Positions 52,757 to 63,233 of a DNA stretch of 64,000 nucleotides are shown piece after piece. A model generated the notes under the pieces. The model was not told where the DNA came from. It did not search any database and saw only the letters and a program-made list of their open reading frames with translations. Positions within the stretch are counted from its first letter, which is position 1. Each line of letters starts with the position of its first letter. The stretch is from Hyunsoonleella ulvae (GTDB lineage Bacteria > Bacteroidota > Bacteroidia > Flavobacteriales > Flavobacteriaceae). The position numbers and the translations under genes are program-made. The stretch is taken from assembly GCF_016827605.1 (NCBI RefSeq), contig NZ_JAEPJQ010000001.1, positions 1,116,001 to 1,180,000 of the forward strand, written 5' to 3'.

Positions 52757-53431
52757 ATGAAATATGTTGCGTCCTTATTGATATGCTTAATATCTTATAC
52801 CGCTTTAGCCCAAAAAGAAATAGAAAAAACCGTTGGAGAATTTACCGAACTTAAAGTATATGATTTAATAAATGTTGAACTTATTAAATCTGATGAAGAC
52901 AAGGTTGTAATTACTGGAAAAAATAAAAACGATGTTATTGTAAATAATAAAAACGGTACGCTTAAAATAAAAATGAAGCTTGAAGAAGCTTTTGATGGTG
53001 CCAACACTAACGTTAAGCTATATTATACCAGCATTGATGCTATTGATGCCAATGAAGGTGCAACGATAAGTTCTGCAGACACTATTGAACAGTTCGAAAT
53101 AGATTTAACAGCACAAGAAGGAGGAAAAATTCAAGTAAAAATAGATGTTAAATATCTAAATGTAAGAGCAGTTACTGGGGCTAATATTGAAGCTTCAGGA
53201 AAAGCAAAATATCAAGATATATCCATTTACACAGGAGGCAATTATAACGGAGAAGATTTAAAAACAGAATTTACCGAAGTCTCAATTAGGGCTGCAGGTG
53301 AAGCCTATATACATGCTACAAAAAAAGTAACGGCAAAAGTACGAGCAGGAGGCGATATATTTATTTATGGCAACCCAGAAGAGATAAATGAAAGCAGAGT
53401 GCTAGGAGGAAGAATTAAAAGAATGGATTAA
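52757..53431 (+). CDS. Exported GIN-domain (DUF2807) protein
   Basis: 224 aa from ATG 52757, which gives signal peptide MKYVASLLICLISYTALAQ; the upstream extension only encodes a charged leader. The rest is a DUF2807/head-GIN beta-helix: FTELKVYDLINVELIKSDEDKVVITGK, INATIEASG-like steps and VRAGGDIFIYGNPE at the end. These right-handed beta-helical proteins are common in Bacteroidota, probably envelope adhesins or chaperone-like proteins. Function uncertain. Confidence 0.85.
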   Translation: MKYVASLLICLISYTALAQKEIEKTVGEFTELKVYDLINVELIKSDEDKVVITGKNKNDVIVNNKNGTLKIKMKLEEAFDGANTNVKLYYTSIDAIDANEGATISSADTIEQFEIDLTAQEGGKIQVKIDVKYLNVRAVTGANIEASGKAKYQDISIYTGGNYNGEDLKTEFTEVSIRAAGEAYIHATKKVTAKVRAGGDIFIYGNPEEINESRVLGGRIKRMD

Positions 53432-53542
53432 ATTGCTGTATAGGTTGTTGCTCATATAACAATTCTTACCATCACTAACCATACATAGTTGTTTATAACC
53501 CTTGTTTTTACTACCTTGGGTACTAAACAATTATATATACAT

Positions 53543-56353
53543 GTGAAAAACACCTACTATTTTTTCCTGTTTTTAATATTTGGTTGCTTCATAAAACTTG
53601 CAGCACAAGAGAGACCTCCTATTAATATTTTTACCCATAAAGATTACGATGCAGCGTCTCAAAATTGGTCTATTTCCCAAGCAGAAAATCGTCATATATA
53701 TGTGGCGAATAACAAAGGTCTATTAGAATTTAATGGTGCTAAATGGAATGTATACGAGTCTCCAAATGAAACAATTATACGTACAGTACTAGCTTTAGAT
53801 AGTTTAATTTATACAGGAAGCTATCATGATTTTGGATACTGGAAAAGGGATAATTACGGACAATTAAATTACACATCCCTTTCAGAAGCACTTAAGGTGG
53901 AGTTTCTTGAAGATGAAGAATTTTGGAACATAAAAGCATTAAATAGTTCAATAATTTTTCAGTCACTAGACCGCATTCATATTTATAATACCAAAACAAA
54001 GTCGTACAATACAGTAGATTTTGATGCAAGCATAACAAGCTTATTTCAAGAAGGCACAAATTTCTATTTTCAAAGTTTAGAAAAAGGACTGTTCAAGATA
54101 GAAAGCGGTAAAGCTATTTTGGTATCAGAGGATAAAATACTTAAAGAAAATGTAGTTGTTAATGTCTATAGCCATGAAGGCTACCCACTAATACTCACTC
54201 AGGACAACGGTTTTTTTAAGTTAATAAACAACCAATTATTACCCTGGGATATTCCCGCAAATGATATTTTGTTTAACGTAAGTGTTTTTAGTAGCGTTAA
54301 GCTAAAAGATAAAAGTTATGCATTGGGCACCATATCCAATGGTATAATTATACTCACTGCCAAAGGAGATTTAAAATTTAAAATCGATCAAACTAATGGA
54401 TTAAGCAACAATACCATATTATCGATACACGAAGATTTAGATAGTAATATTTGGCTGGGTTTAGATAACGGGATAAACTGTATAAACCTAAATTCTCCAT
54501 ACAGTGTTTATTTTGATAAAAATGGAGTTATAGGAAGTGTTTACATTTCCCAAGTGCATAATGGTATGCTATATTTAGGCACTAACCAGGGCCTGTTTTA
54601 TAAAAAGATGAGGGGCAATGATGGTTTTAAATTTACAAAAGGCACACAGGGACAAGTATGGTTTTTAGGGGTAATCGAAGACACTTTATTTTGTGGCCAC
54701 AACAACGGAACGTTTATAATTAATGACACCATAGCAACAAAAATTGCTGATGTAAAAGGGACATGGCAAATAAAACCTATAGCAGAAAATCGTTCAGAAC
54801 TCATTCAGGGTAATTATGAAGGGTTATGTATCTTACATAAAAACAATGGAAGCTGGCAATTAAAACACAAGATTAAAAACTTCGATTTATCTACAAGGTA
54901 TTTTGAGTTTGTAGGAAAAAATGAAATTTACATGAGCCATGAATACAAGGGCCTGTATAAATTAAAATTGAATGCTGATTTTACCGAGGTGTTATCTTTT
55001 TCTCTTGATACCGATTTAAAGAAGGGAATTCACTCTAGCCTTATAAAACACAAAAACAATGTATTATATGCTACACGACATGGTGTTTTTAAATACAATA
55101 AGGCTATTAAAAAGTTTAAGAAAGATAGCCTTTTAAGTAAATTGATTGATGAGAATAACTTCACTTCAGCTAAACTCGTATCAGATTCCAGAACCAATAA
55201 ACTTTGGAGTTTTTCTACAGCAGGGATTCAATATTTAACGTCATCTAAGTTAAGTGGAGAACAAAAAATATTTACCTTACCCTTTCCAGAGGATGTTAGA
55301 AACGATGTGGTAGGTTATGAGAGTGTTACACAAATTAGCAACCAAAAGTTTTTACTAGGCTCTACAACAGGTTATGTTATTATTGATTTAAATAGATTAA
55401 CTAATAAGGCGCCAGAAGTTAAAATTAATCAAGTACAAGTTAGTAGGTTAAATGGCAATAACCAGAAAAGGCTTGCTGACATTACCCAGGAGCTAGAACT
55501 GGAGAATAAGGATAATAATATTCAATTTTCATATAGTATATCAGAATACCTCAAAACCCCAAAACCAGAATATCGCTATAAATTAGAAGGTATATATGAT
55601 AATTGGAGTAATTGGTCAACAGAAGGAAGCGTATTGTTTAAAAATTTACCATACGGAAGTTATACATTTTTATTAAGCGGCAGGGTTGGAAACCAGACCA
55701 CACTAAATAATGCAAGCTACACTTTCAGAATCGAAAGACCGTGGTTCTTATCAAATTTAGCAATATCAGCATATGTTTTAGGTGTACTTTTATTTTCGTT
55801 GTTTATGCATAACGTTTACAAGCGATATTACAGAAAACAAAGAGAACGTTTAATGCAAAAAACAACCAGAGAGTTTGAATTAAGAGAGTTAGAAAATAAA
55901 CAGCAATTAATGCGTTTTAGAAATGATAAACTAAAAGAAGACATAGAAAATAAAAACAGAGAGTTGGGCATTTCTACAATGAACCTCATAAAGAAAAACG
56001 AATTTTTAAGCAGTATAAAACAGGAATTAGAAAGCGTTGAAGACAGTAAATTAAATAAGGTTATCAAAATAATTGATAAAAACCTAAACAATACAGACGA
56101 TTGGAATTTGTTTCAAGAAGCTTTTAATAATGCTGATAAAGACTTTTTAAAGAAAATAAAAAGTATCCATTCTAATCTAACATCAAATGACTTGCGATTA
56201 TGTGCTTACTTACGTTTAAACTTATCTTCAAAAGAGATTGCCCCACTGTTAAATATTTCTCCAAGAAGTGTTGAAGTGAAGCGCTACAGACTTAGAAAAA
56301 AGATGAATTTGCCACATGAAGCAAGTTTATCTGATTATATTTTGGAGATATAA
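53543..56353 (+). CDS. Periplasmic-propeller/Y_Y_Y sensor fused to LuxR-type HTH (PUL regulator)
   Basis: 936 aa from GTG 53543; this start gives a signal peptide (KNTYYFFLFLIFGCFIKLAAQ), while the TTG frame upstream adds 18 unlikely residues. Reg_prop-like beta-propeller blades (about 25-630) are followed by a Y_Y_Y domain (about 650-720, YRYKLEGIYDNWSNWSTEG), one transmembrane helix (about 735-755), a coiled coil (760-850) and a LuxR-type HTH (about 875-930, LRLCAYLRLNLSSKEIAPLLNISPRSVEVKRYRLRKKM). It has no kinase: a one-component cousin of hybrid PUL regulators. It lies just upstream of SusC/SusD and probably senses the glycan and switches that locus on. Confidence 0.88.
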   Translation: MKNTYYFFLFLIFGCFIKLAAQERPPINIFTHKDYDAASQNWSISQAENRHIYVANNKGLLEFNGAKWNVYESPNETIIRTVLALDSLIYTGSYHDFGYWKRDNYGQLNYTSLSEALKVEFLEDEEFWNIKALNSSIIFQSLDRIHIYNTKTKSYNTVDFDASITSLFQEGTNFYFQSLEKGLFKIESGKAILVSEDKILKENVVVNVYSHEGYPLILTQDNGFFKLINNQLLPWDIPANDILFNVSVFSSVKLKDKSYALGTISNGIIILTAKGDLKFKIDQTNGLSNNTILSIHEDLDSNIWLGLDNGINCINLNSPYSVYFDKNGVIGSVYISQVHNGMLYLGTNQGLFYKKMRGNDGFKFTKGTQGQVWFLGVIEDTLFCGHNNGTFIINDTIATKIADVKGTWQIKPIAENRSELIQGNYEGLCILHKNNGSWQLKHKIKNFDLSTRYFEFVGKNEIYMSHEYKGLYKLKLNADFTEVLSFSLDTDLKKGIHSSLIKHKNNVLYATRHGVFKYNKAIKKFKKDSLLSKLIDENNFTSAKLVSDSRTNKLWSFSTAGIQYLTSSKLSGEQKIFTLPFPEDVRNDVVGYESVTQISNQKFLLGSTTGYVIIDLNRLTNKAPEVKINQVQVSRLNGNNQKRLADITQELELENKDNNIQFSYSISEYLKTPKPEYRYKLEGIYDNWSNWSTEGSVLFKNLPYGSYTFLLSGRVGNQTTLNNASYTFRIERPWFLSNLAISAYVLGVLLFSLFMHNVYKRYYRKQRERLMQKTTREFELRELENKQQLMRFRNDKLKEDIENKNRELGISTMNLIKKNEFLSSIKQELESVEDSKLNKVIKIIDKNLNNTDDWNLFQEAFNNADKDFLKKIKSIHSNLTSNDLRLCAYLRLNLSSKEIAPLLNISPRSVEVKRYRLRKKMNLPHEASLSDYILEI

Positions 56354-56583
56354 TCCCCTACACCGCATAATATTACCCATACATTACCACAACATTTTTG
56401 TTTTTTGCTTTTTTAAGGTTTATAGAGCAATCATCCTAAAAGCCTGTAAAACCTTGATTATTTAATGATTTGATAAATAAATTAACCTTTTTTTAAAGTG
56501 TATACTTTTTGTAGGGGGTAAAAATGAGAATTTATCAATGATTCCTTATAATTTTATAAGACTAACTCAAAACTAATTAAACT

Positions 56584-59500
56584 ATGAGACATTCATTAGT
56601 CACAACGCTGGTGTTTTTTATTGTTGGGTATCTAGGTGCTCAAAATATAGACGTTAGCGGAACTGTACTGGACAATACGGGGTTTCCTATTCCAGGTGTT
56701 AATGTGATCGTCAAAAACACAACTAAAGGAACAGTTACTGATTTTGATGGGAATTTTACCCTCACTGATGTAAAACCTGGTGCTACCCTTACTTTCAGTT
56801 TTATTGGATACGTCACTAAAGAAGTTACAGTATCCGATGGAAAAAAACTAACTATCGAACTTGAGGAGGATGTAGCTGCGCTAGACGAAGTTGTTGTTGT
56901 TGGTTACGGTACACAACGCAAGAAAGAAGTTACAGGTGCTGTTTCTGTTGTAGATGCTGAAGCTATTGAAAAGCTTAACCCACAAAGGGTAGAGCAAGCG
57001 CTTCAAGGACAAATTGCAGGTGTAAATGTAACATCAACATCAGGATCTCCAGGTGCTGGTGCAAATATCAGGATTCGTGGTATTACTACGAATGGAGACA
57101 ACAGACCATTAATATTGGTAGATGGTAACGTTATAGAAGACCTTTCTGTAATAAATCCTAACGATATTAAAAGTGTAAACGTACTTAAAGACGCCACTGC
57201 TGGTATATATGGTGTTCGTGGAGCAAATGGTGTTATTTTAATTACCACCAAAACAGGAAGAAAAAACTCAGAATTAAAATTCCAAGTAGACGCTTACACG
57301 GGTTTTCAAACAACAAACAGCAAGATAGATCTATTAGATCCTCTAAATTTTGCAATTTATGTAAATGACGCTGCTGACGAAACACGCTACTTTGTATATC
57401 CTCAAGAAGGTACAGATTGGCAAGATGAGGTGTTTAAAACAGCAGCAATTTCAAACATTAATTTTAGTGGTAGTGGTGGTACAGAGAAATCAGCGTATAC
57501 CTTTGGAGCCTCTTATTTAAACCAAGATGGAATTGTAGGAGCCAGCAAAAATAACTTTGAAAGGTTTACAGCAAGACTAGGATACCAATATGATATTCTA
57601 GATAACTTAAAGCTGTCTACAACAGCATTATATACAAATTCCACAAAAAACAATTTACCAGAAGGGAGTATTGGTTCTGTATTATACAGTGCAGTAAACA
57701 TTAATCCAGATTTACCTTTAAGAGATGAAAATGGCGATTTTTCACTTGCGAATGATATTTCACAAATTGAAATCATTAACCCTGTAGCACAAATTGCTAA
57801 TACACATAACATCACAAGGGTAGATAGATATAGTGGTACTATTGGATTAGACTATACGTTTCTAGAACATTTTACGGTAAGCTCTAAATTTCAGATAAAC
57901 TATTCAAATGTTTTAGATGATGTATTCTTTCCTATTGTAGATTATGGAAATGGTAAATCTTCTAACAGAGAGATTAATGAAGTACAAGATTTTAGTGATT
58001 TATACACAGACTACACATGGGATAACTACATAAACTATACAAATACATTTGCTGAAGACCACGATCTAACAGTGTTATTAGGTATGTCTACATTTAGAAC
58101 AAGAGGGCACTTTTATGGACAAACAGGTCTTCAATTAAGAAACGGTAGCAATTCAGTAAGTGATGCTTTTGTGGATGGATGGATAGGCGATAGAGTTGAA
58201 GGTGTTATTTCAGATAGAATTAACGATGCCTCTAAAGCTTTAGGAGGAGATCAGTTCGACTCTCGATTATCATCAACATTTGCAAGAGTGCAATACAGCT
58301 ATAAAGGGAAGTATTTGTTATCTGGTGTGATTCGTAGAGATGTGTCTTCAAGATTTTCTACAGAGAATAACAATAACGTAGGCTACTTCCCATCCGGTTC
58401 GATAGGATGGAATGTCTCAGATGAAGATTTCTTTAATGCAGATGGGTGGATTAATTCTTTAAAGTTAAGGGCAAGTTACGGTATTATAGGTAACGACAGA
58501 ATTGATGATTTTGCTTTCTTAACAAGATTAGACGGAGAAGCAACCATAGATTCTGGAGACCCAAATGTTATTGATGAGAATGATTTGCTTAACGGTGTTG
58601 GTGCAGGAACAATAGGTAATCCTAGCTTAAAATGGGAAGAGCAAGAAACAGCAAACGTAGGTTTGGATGCCCGATTGTTCAATAATGCAATTAGCATTAC
58701 AGTAGATGTGTTTAGAAAACAAACCAAAAACTTATTGATACAACCCCAAGCGCCAGGTATAATTGGTGTGGGAGCACCAGGTGCTGCATCGCCATTTATT
58801 AATGCAGGAACAGTGCAAAACCAAGGAGTGGAGTTTATGATTGGATATAATAAAAACTTCTCAGATGATTTCTCATTCAATACAAGTTTTAATATGACTT
58901 ATTTAGAAAACGAGGTAACGTCACTAAACGGAAGAGATGTACCACCTGGCGGAGAGTTTGGCGTAGGTATTAGTCAGAACGATATCTCTCGTATGGTAGT
59001 GGGAGAGCCTCTAGGTTATTTTCACGGCTATCAAACGAATGGTGTATATCAAACACAGCAAGAGATAGATATCTTAAATGCTGGGTCGCCAACAGGAACA
59101 TACAGCACCGTAGGAGATATTGCTCCAGGAGATTTAAGATTTGTGGATACTAATGGAGATGGACAAATCACTGATGATGATAGAACTAATATAGGTGATG
59201 CAATACCAGATTTTACATTTGGATTCAACATTGGCTTTTCTTACAAGAACCTTGATTTTAGCGCAAACGCTTTTGCTTCGGTAGGAAATGATATGATAAG
59301 AGATTATGAGCGTAAAGATTTATTTGCCAATAGAGGTACTTATGTATTAGAGCGTTGGCAGGGTTCTGGAACAAGTAATGATGTCCCAAGAGCTATTGCA
59401 GGAGCAAACATTAATACTGATCTGTTTTCAGATTTTGTTGTTGAAGACGCATCCTTCCTACGCTTACAGAATATTCAAATAGGATATACAATAGCTTCTG

Positions 59501-59688
59501 ATGGTTTTAAAGAAACTGGAATCGATAAAATTAGAATATACCTCTCAGGTAACAATATATATACATTAACAGATTACAAAGGCTACGACCCTTCAGCAAC
59601 AAACGGAGATCCGATTGGAGGAGGAATAGACAAAGGTTTTTACCCAGTTGCAGCCACTTATTTATTAGGCGTTAATTTAAATTTTTAA
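56584..59688 (+). CDS. SusC/RagA-family TonB-linked outer-membrane transporter
   Basis: 1034 aa. Signal peptide (ending YLGAQ), CarboxypepD_reg domain (about 22-100), the SusC plug signature VVVVGYGTQRKKEVTGAVSVV and IRGITTNGDNRPLILVDGNVI, then NPNDIKSVNVLKDATAGIYGVRGANGVILITT. A 22-strand-type barrel follows and ends LGVNLNF. It imports oligosaccharides with the SusD lipoprotein encoded 3 bases downstream. It is the first structural gene of the utilisation locus, 230 bases after the regulator. The barrel shows no frameshift or truncation. Confidence 0.96.
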   Translation: MRHSLVTTLVFFIVGYLGAQNIDVSGTVLDNTGFPIPGVNVIVKNTTKGTVTDFDGNFTLTDVKPGATLTFSFIGYVTKEVTVSDGKKLTIELEEDVAALDEVVVVGYGTQRKKEVTGAVSVVDAEAIEKLNPQRVEQALQGQIAGVNVTSTSGSPGAGANIRIRGITTNGDNRPLILVDGNVIEDLSVINPNDIKSVNVLKDATAGIYGVRGANGVILITTKTGRKNSELKFQVDAYTGFQTTNSKIDLLDPLNFAIYVNDAADETRYFVYPQEGTDWQDEVFKTAAISNINFSGSGGTEKSAYTFGASYLNQDGIVGASKNNFERFTARLGYQYDILDNLKLSTTALYTNSTKNNLPEGSIGSVLYSAVNINPDLPLRDENGDFSLANDISQIEIINPVAQIANTHNITRVDRYSGTIGLDYTFLEHFTVSSKFQINYSNVLDDVFFPIVDYGNGKSSNREINEVQDFSDLYTDYTWDNYINYTNTFAEDHDLTVLLGMSTFRTRGHFYGQTGLQLRNGSNSVSDAFVDGWIGDRVEGVISDRINDASKALGGDQFDSRLSSTFARVQYSYKGKYLLSGVIRRDVSSRFSTENNNNVGYFPSGSIGWNVSDEDFFNADGWINSLKLRASYGIIGNDRIDDFAFLTRLDGEATIDSGDPNVIDENDLLNGVGAGTIGNPSLKWEEQETANVGLDARLFNNAISITVDVFRKQTKNLLIQPQAPGIIGVGAPGAASPFINAGTVQNQGVEFMIGYNKNFSDDFSFNTSFNMTYLENEVTSLNGRDVPPGGEFGVGISQNDISRMVVGEPLGYFHGYQTNGVYQTQQEIDILNAGSPTGTYSTVGDIAPGDLRFVDTNGDGQITDDDRTNIGDAIPDFTFGFNIGFSYKNLDFSANAFASVGNDMIRDYERKDLFANRGTYVLERWQGSGTSNDVPRAIAGANINTDLFSDFVVEDASFLRLQNIQIGYTIASDGFKETGIDKIRIYLSGNNIYTLTDYKGYDPSATNGDPIGGGIDKGFYPVAATYLLGVNLNF

Positions 59689-59691
59689 GCA

Positions 59692-61257
59692 ATGAAAAAG
59701 ATAAAAAAATTAAAGTACGTATTTTTTACAATGCTGTTTGTATTAGCAGCATGTGATGAATTTACAGAAGTTGACCCTATAGGCCCAAATGCGGATAATT
59801 TTTTCAATACTGAAGAAGAATATGAAGACGCATTAATTGGTGCTTACGATTTATTACAAGGTACGTTTTGGGGTAATTTATTGGCGGTTTCAGCCTCTGA
59901 TGATTTTGGATCAGGAGGTGATGCATTTAACTACGACCAACCAGTAGTACAGAATGTGAATTATATGATTCAAACTCCTGCAGACCAAGAGCAATTACGA
60001 AGTGTTTGGCAGTTGATGTATGCGGGAATGAACCGTGCTAACTACTTATTAGAAAATAAAGATAAACTTGATTTTTCTGGTAAAGATGAAATTTTAGCAC
60101 AAGGCTATTTTTTACGAGCATATTACGCATTTCAATTAGTAAAGTTTTTTGGGAACATACCTTTAAAAGTAGAAGAAAGAAATGGAGTAAATAGAATAGC
60201 AGATGCACAGGTCTTGGCTGGAGATGAACTCTCCATGGAAAGAGTATCCAGTAAATCAGTAGCATTTGCATTAATTCAAGAAGATTTAAAAGAAGCTATC
60301 CCTAATTTACCGCCCGGGCAAGACCAACCCTATAAAGTTACAAAAGGTGCTGCCCAGGCATTTTTAGGTAAGGTATACTTGTTTGATGGCAAATATGCAG
60401 ATGCAGCAACGGTACTAAATCAAGTAATTTCGAGTAATCAATACATGCTTACAACAGGAGACGATTATGTAAACATGTTTACTACAGACGGTGAGAATGG
60501 TCCAGAATCTGTCTTCGAAATACAATATACAAATGTAGAAGGCGCAGGTTGGGATTGTATCCACTGTAGTGAAGGGTCTTACTTTGTTCAATTTAATGGA
60601 CCAAGATCCCCGTTTGACGATTCTGTGTATGCATCAGGTTGGGGTTTCTTGCTACCATCACAAATGTTATATGATTTATATGATGAAAACGATGCAAGAA
60701 GGGCAGTAACCATTTTCGATTTAAGAGAATTAAGAGACTCAGGAGGAAATTATTCAGCACCAAGAGAAGATACAGGGTTTTACAATCATAAGTACATGCC
60801 AAGAAAAGCCGATAAAGCAGGCAATGCCAGTACAGCAGAATTAGTGCATAAAAACAATTATCGTGCTATCCGTTATGCTGATGTGCTGTTAATGGCGGCA
60901 GAAGCAGAGGCCCAAAGTGGAGGGGCTAATGCTGAAATGTATTTAAACATGGTAAGAGCCAGAGCCTATGGCAATAATAGTATGGACTATACGTCAAGTG
61001 AAGGTGCTTTAATAGATGCTATTTACTTAGAACGTAGAAAGGAATTGGCAGGAGAAGGACATAGGTTTTTCGATTTAGTAAGAACAGGTAGAGCAAAAGC
61101 GGCATTTGATGATTACAATGCCAACAAGCCAGAGGATTTTGATCCGATTAATTTCACAGAAAATAAAAACGAAGTGTTTCCAATTCCATTAATAGAATTG
61201 AGATTGGCTTTAGCCGAAGATACATGGGGACAAAACCCAGGATACACGAGTAACTAA
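59692..61257 (+). CDS. SusD/RagB-family surface glycan-binding lipoprotein
   Basis: 521 aa. The lipobox is FVLAACDEF (Cys21). The SusD N-terminal tetratricopeptide-like region has YDLLQGTFWGNLLAVSASDDF, MYAGMNRANYLLENKD and ILAQGYFLRAYYAFQLVKFFGNIPL, followed by the C-terminal part NYRAIRYADVLLMAAEAEAQSGG and YLERRKELAGEGHRFFDLVRTGRA, a typical SusD end. It covers SusC and delivers sugars. It starts 3 bases after the SusC stop. Confidence 0.96.
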   Translation: MKKIKKLKYVFFTMLFVLAACDEFTEVDPIGPNADNFFNTEEEYEDALIGAYDLLQGTFWGNLLAVSASDDFGSGGDAFNYDQPVVQNVNYMIQTPADQEQLRSVWQLMYAGMNRANYLLENKDKLDFSGKDEILAQGYFLRAYYAFQLVKFFGNIPLKVEERNGVNRIADAQVLAGDELSMERVSSKSVAFALIQEDLKEAIPNLPPGQDQPYKVTKGAAQAFLGKVYLFDGKYADAATVLNQVISSNQYMLTTGDDYVNMFTTDGENGPESVFEIQYTNVEGAGWDCIHCSEGSYFVQFNGPRSPFDDSVYASGWGFLLPSQMLYDLYDENDARRAVTIFDLRELRDSGGNYSAPREDTGFYNHKYMPRKADKAGNASTAELVHKNNYRAIRYADVLLMAAEAEAQSGGANAEMYLNMVRARAYGNNSMDYTSSEGALIDAIYLERRKELAGEGHRFFDLVRTGRAKAAFDDYNANKPEDFDPINFTENKNEVFPIPLIELRLALAEDTWGQNPGYTSN

Positions 61258-61286
61258 ACTAAAACAATAAGATAAAAATTAAAAAG

Positions 61287-63128
61287 ATGGATTTATTAAA
61301 AAAAGGAATTTGTTTACTATCAGTTGTATTGATAGGTTTTATAACATCTTGCGAACAAGAAGATGATTTAAACATAATAGCGGGCTTAGATTTTGTAGTA
61401 GCCACGCTAAACGCTGAAGGTACAAAAACAGGAGTTTTACCATCTACTGTCCCACCAGATGGAAGAATAGTATACACTGTAGATTTTGGGGATCCAAATT
61501 CTGGAGACGATGTGTTCATGACCAGTGGTCCTATGGTAACCTATACCTATCCAGAAGAGTCAGCAACATATACAATAACAGTAACAGCATCTCTGTCTGG
61601 AAGAGATGATGTAACCATAACAAAAGACCATACAGTAGTGTTTACCGTAGAGGTAGATCCTGAAGATGCACCACCAATAGTTGGTCGATGGAAGTTGGCA
61701 CCAGAAGCGGCGGCATTAGGTGTTGGTCCTGCTTTAAATGATGTATCATGGTGGTCTAACTCTGCGGAAGATGTAACCACTAGAGCATGTTTATTTGATG
61801 ATGAATACGTATTTAATGCTGATGGGACTTTCCAAAACGTTCTAGGTTCTGAAACATGGATAGAGCCATGGCAAGGTGCAGCGGCAGAGGAGTGTGGTGC
61901 TCCAGTATTTCCTCATGATGGTACTGCATCGGCAACATATACCTATGCAAATGATTTGATTACCATAAATGGTAGAGGTGCTTTCTTAGGTTTGTCAAAA
62001 GTTGTAAATGGTGCAGAGTTAGCAGCTCCAGGAGATGCTCCAGACTCGGTTACTTATATGGCTACACTTATAGATGATAATACATTAGAGTTAGATATTG
62101 AAGTAGCAGGTGGAGGACATTGGTCTTTCAAAATGATTAAGCAAGCAGCCCCTACTGAATCTCCAGTAGTAGGAACATGGAAGTTAGCACCAGAAGCAGC
62201 AGCATTAGGTGTTGGCCCGGGATTGAATGATATTTCATGGTGGTCTAATTCCTCTGAAGATGTAACCACAAGAGCATGTTTGTTTGATGATGAGTATGTA
62301 TTTAATGCTGATGGAACCTTCCAAAACGTTCTAGGTTCAGAAACATGGATAGAACCATGGCAAGGTGCATCAGCAGAAGAGTGTGGTGCTCCAGTGTTCC
62401 CACATGACGGAACAGCTTCAGCAACTTACACCTACGATGAAGGTGCGGGAACATTAACAATTAATGGTAGAGGGGCATTTATGGGCTTAGCAAAAGTTGT
62501 AAACGGTGCAGAATTAGGAAGTCCTGCTGATGCTCCAGACTCTGTAACTTACATAGCTAACATTGATGGCAATACAATGGAATTAGATATTGAAGTAGCA
62601 GGTGGAGGTCATTGGTCCTTTAAACTAACAAAAGAAGCCCCTCCAGCAAATCCACTAGTAGGTACATGGAAATTAGCTCCAGAAGCAGCAGCATTAGGTG
62701 TTGGTCCAGGATTGAATGATATTTCATGGTGGTCTAATTCTTCTGAAGATGTAACTACAAGAGCGTGTTTATTTGATGACGAATACGTTTTTAATAGCGA
62801 TGGTTCTTTCCAAAATGTTCTTGGAGATCAAACATGGTTAGAAGGTTGGCAAGGCAACAGTGGGGAAAGTTGTGGAAGCCCAGTGTTCCCACATGACGGA
62901 TCGGCATCTGCAACATACACTTATGATGAAGGCGCAGGTACCATAACCATCGATGGTAGAGGTGCATTCTTAGGCTTGGCTAAAGTTGTTAACGGAGCAG
63001 AGCTAGCCTCTCCAGCAGATGCACCAGACTCGGTTACTTACATCGCAAATTTAGATGGCGACACTTTGGAAATAGATATTGAAGTAGCAGGAGGAGGACA
63101 TTGGTCTTTCAAATTGATACGACAGTAA
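61287..63128 (+). CDS. Surface lipoprotein with PKD-like domain and three tandem glycan-locus repeats
   Basis: 613 aa. A lipobox-like start (VLIGFITSC, Cys22) is followed by a PKD-like beta domain (about 35-125) and three near-identical ~163-residue units (about 130-290, 293-455, 456-613). Each has the order WKLAPEAAALGVGP, NDxSWWSNS, EDVTTRACLFDDEYVFN, TFQNVLG, HDGxASATYTY, GRGAFxGLxKVVNGAEL, DAPDSVTY and DIEVAGGGHWSFK. Its place after SusD is that of SusE/F-type surface glycan-binding proteins. Similar domains occur, from memory, next to glycoside hydrolases in flavobacteria. The triple copy may raise avidity. A terminator follows. Confidence 0.85.
   Translation: MDLLKKGICLLSVVLIGFITSCEQEDDLNIIAGLDFVVATLNAEGTKTGVLPSTVPPDGRIVYTVDFGDPNSGDDVFMTSGPMVTYTYPEESATYTITVTASLSGRDDVTITKDHTVVFTVEVDPEDAPPIVGRWKLAPEAAALGVGPALNDVSWWSNSAEDVTTRACLFDDEYVFNADGTFQNVLGSETWIEPWQGAAAEECGAPVFPHDGTASATYTYANDLITINGRGAFLGLSKVVNGAELAAPGDAPDSVTYMATLIDDNTLELDIEVAGGGHWSFKMIKQAAPTESPVVGTWKLAPEAAALGVGPGLNDISWWSNSSEDVTTRACLFDDEYVFNADGTFQNVLGSETWIEPWQGASAEECGAPVFPHDGTASATYTYDEGAGTLTINGRGAFMGLAKVVNGAELGSPADAPDSVTYIANIDGNTMELDIEVAGGGHWSFKLTKEAPPANPLVGTWKLAPEAAALGVGPGLNDISWWSNSSEDVTTRACLFDDEYVFNSDGSFQNVLGDQTWLEGWQGNSGESCGSPVFPHDGSASATYTYDEGAGTITIDGRGAFLGLAKVVNGAELASPADAPDSVTYIANLDGDTLEIDIEVAGGGHWSFKLIRQ
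61680..63124 (+). repeat. Three tandem in-frame repeats with 489-bp period
   Basis: The WKLAPEAAALGVGP codons start at 61689, 62178 and 62667, exactly 489 bases apart each time (163 codons). Units 1 and 2 are nearly identical through the first half. Unit 3 has drifted more around the LEGWQGNSGESCGSP segment. This is typical of recent tandem duplication by slippage or recombination. Confidence 0.85.
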
Positions 63129-63157
63129 TTGGTTACCATAAGATAATTTAGATACAT

Positions 63158-63186
63158 AGAGGTATCTCGTTTAGGTACCTCTTTTA
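63158..63186 (+). terminator. Weak terminator or attenuator between lipoprotein and hydrolase genes
   Basis: AGAGGTA (63158-63164) pairs with TACCTCT (63176-63182) with an 11-base loop and a T run. It may reduce read-through to the glycoside hydrolase gene, whose ATG is 48 bases on. Confidence 0.5.
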
Positions 63187-63233
63187 AATCTTAAAATAAA
63201 TAATCAACCAGCATCAACATAACTAAATAAGAT

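Noticed and set aside
62000-63128. CRISPR-like array from the regular repeats
   Set aside because: The repeats are 489 bp, in frame and translated; they are protein domain duplications.
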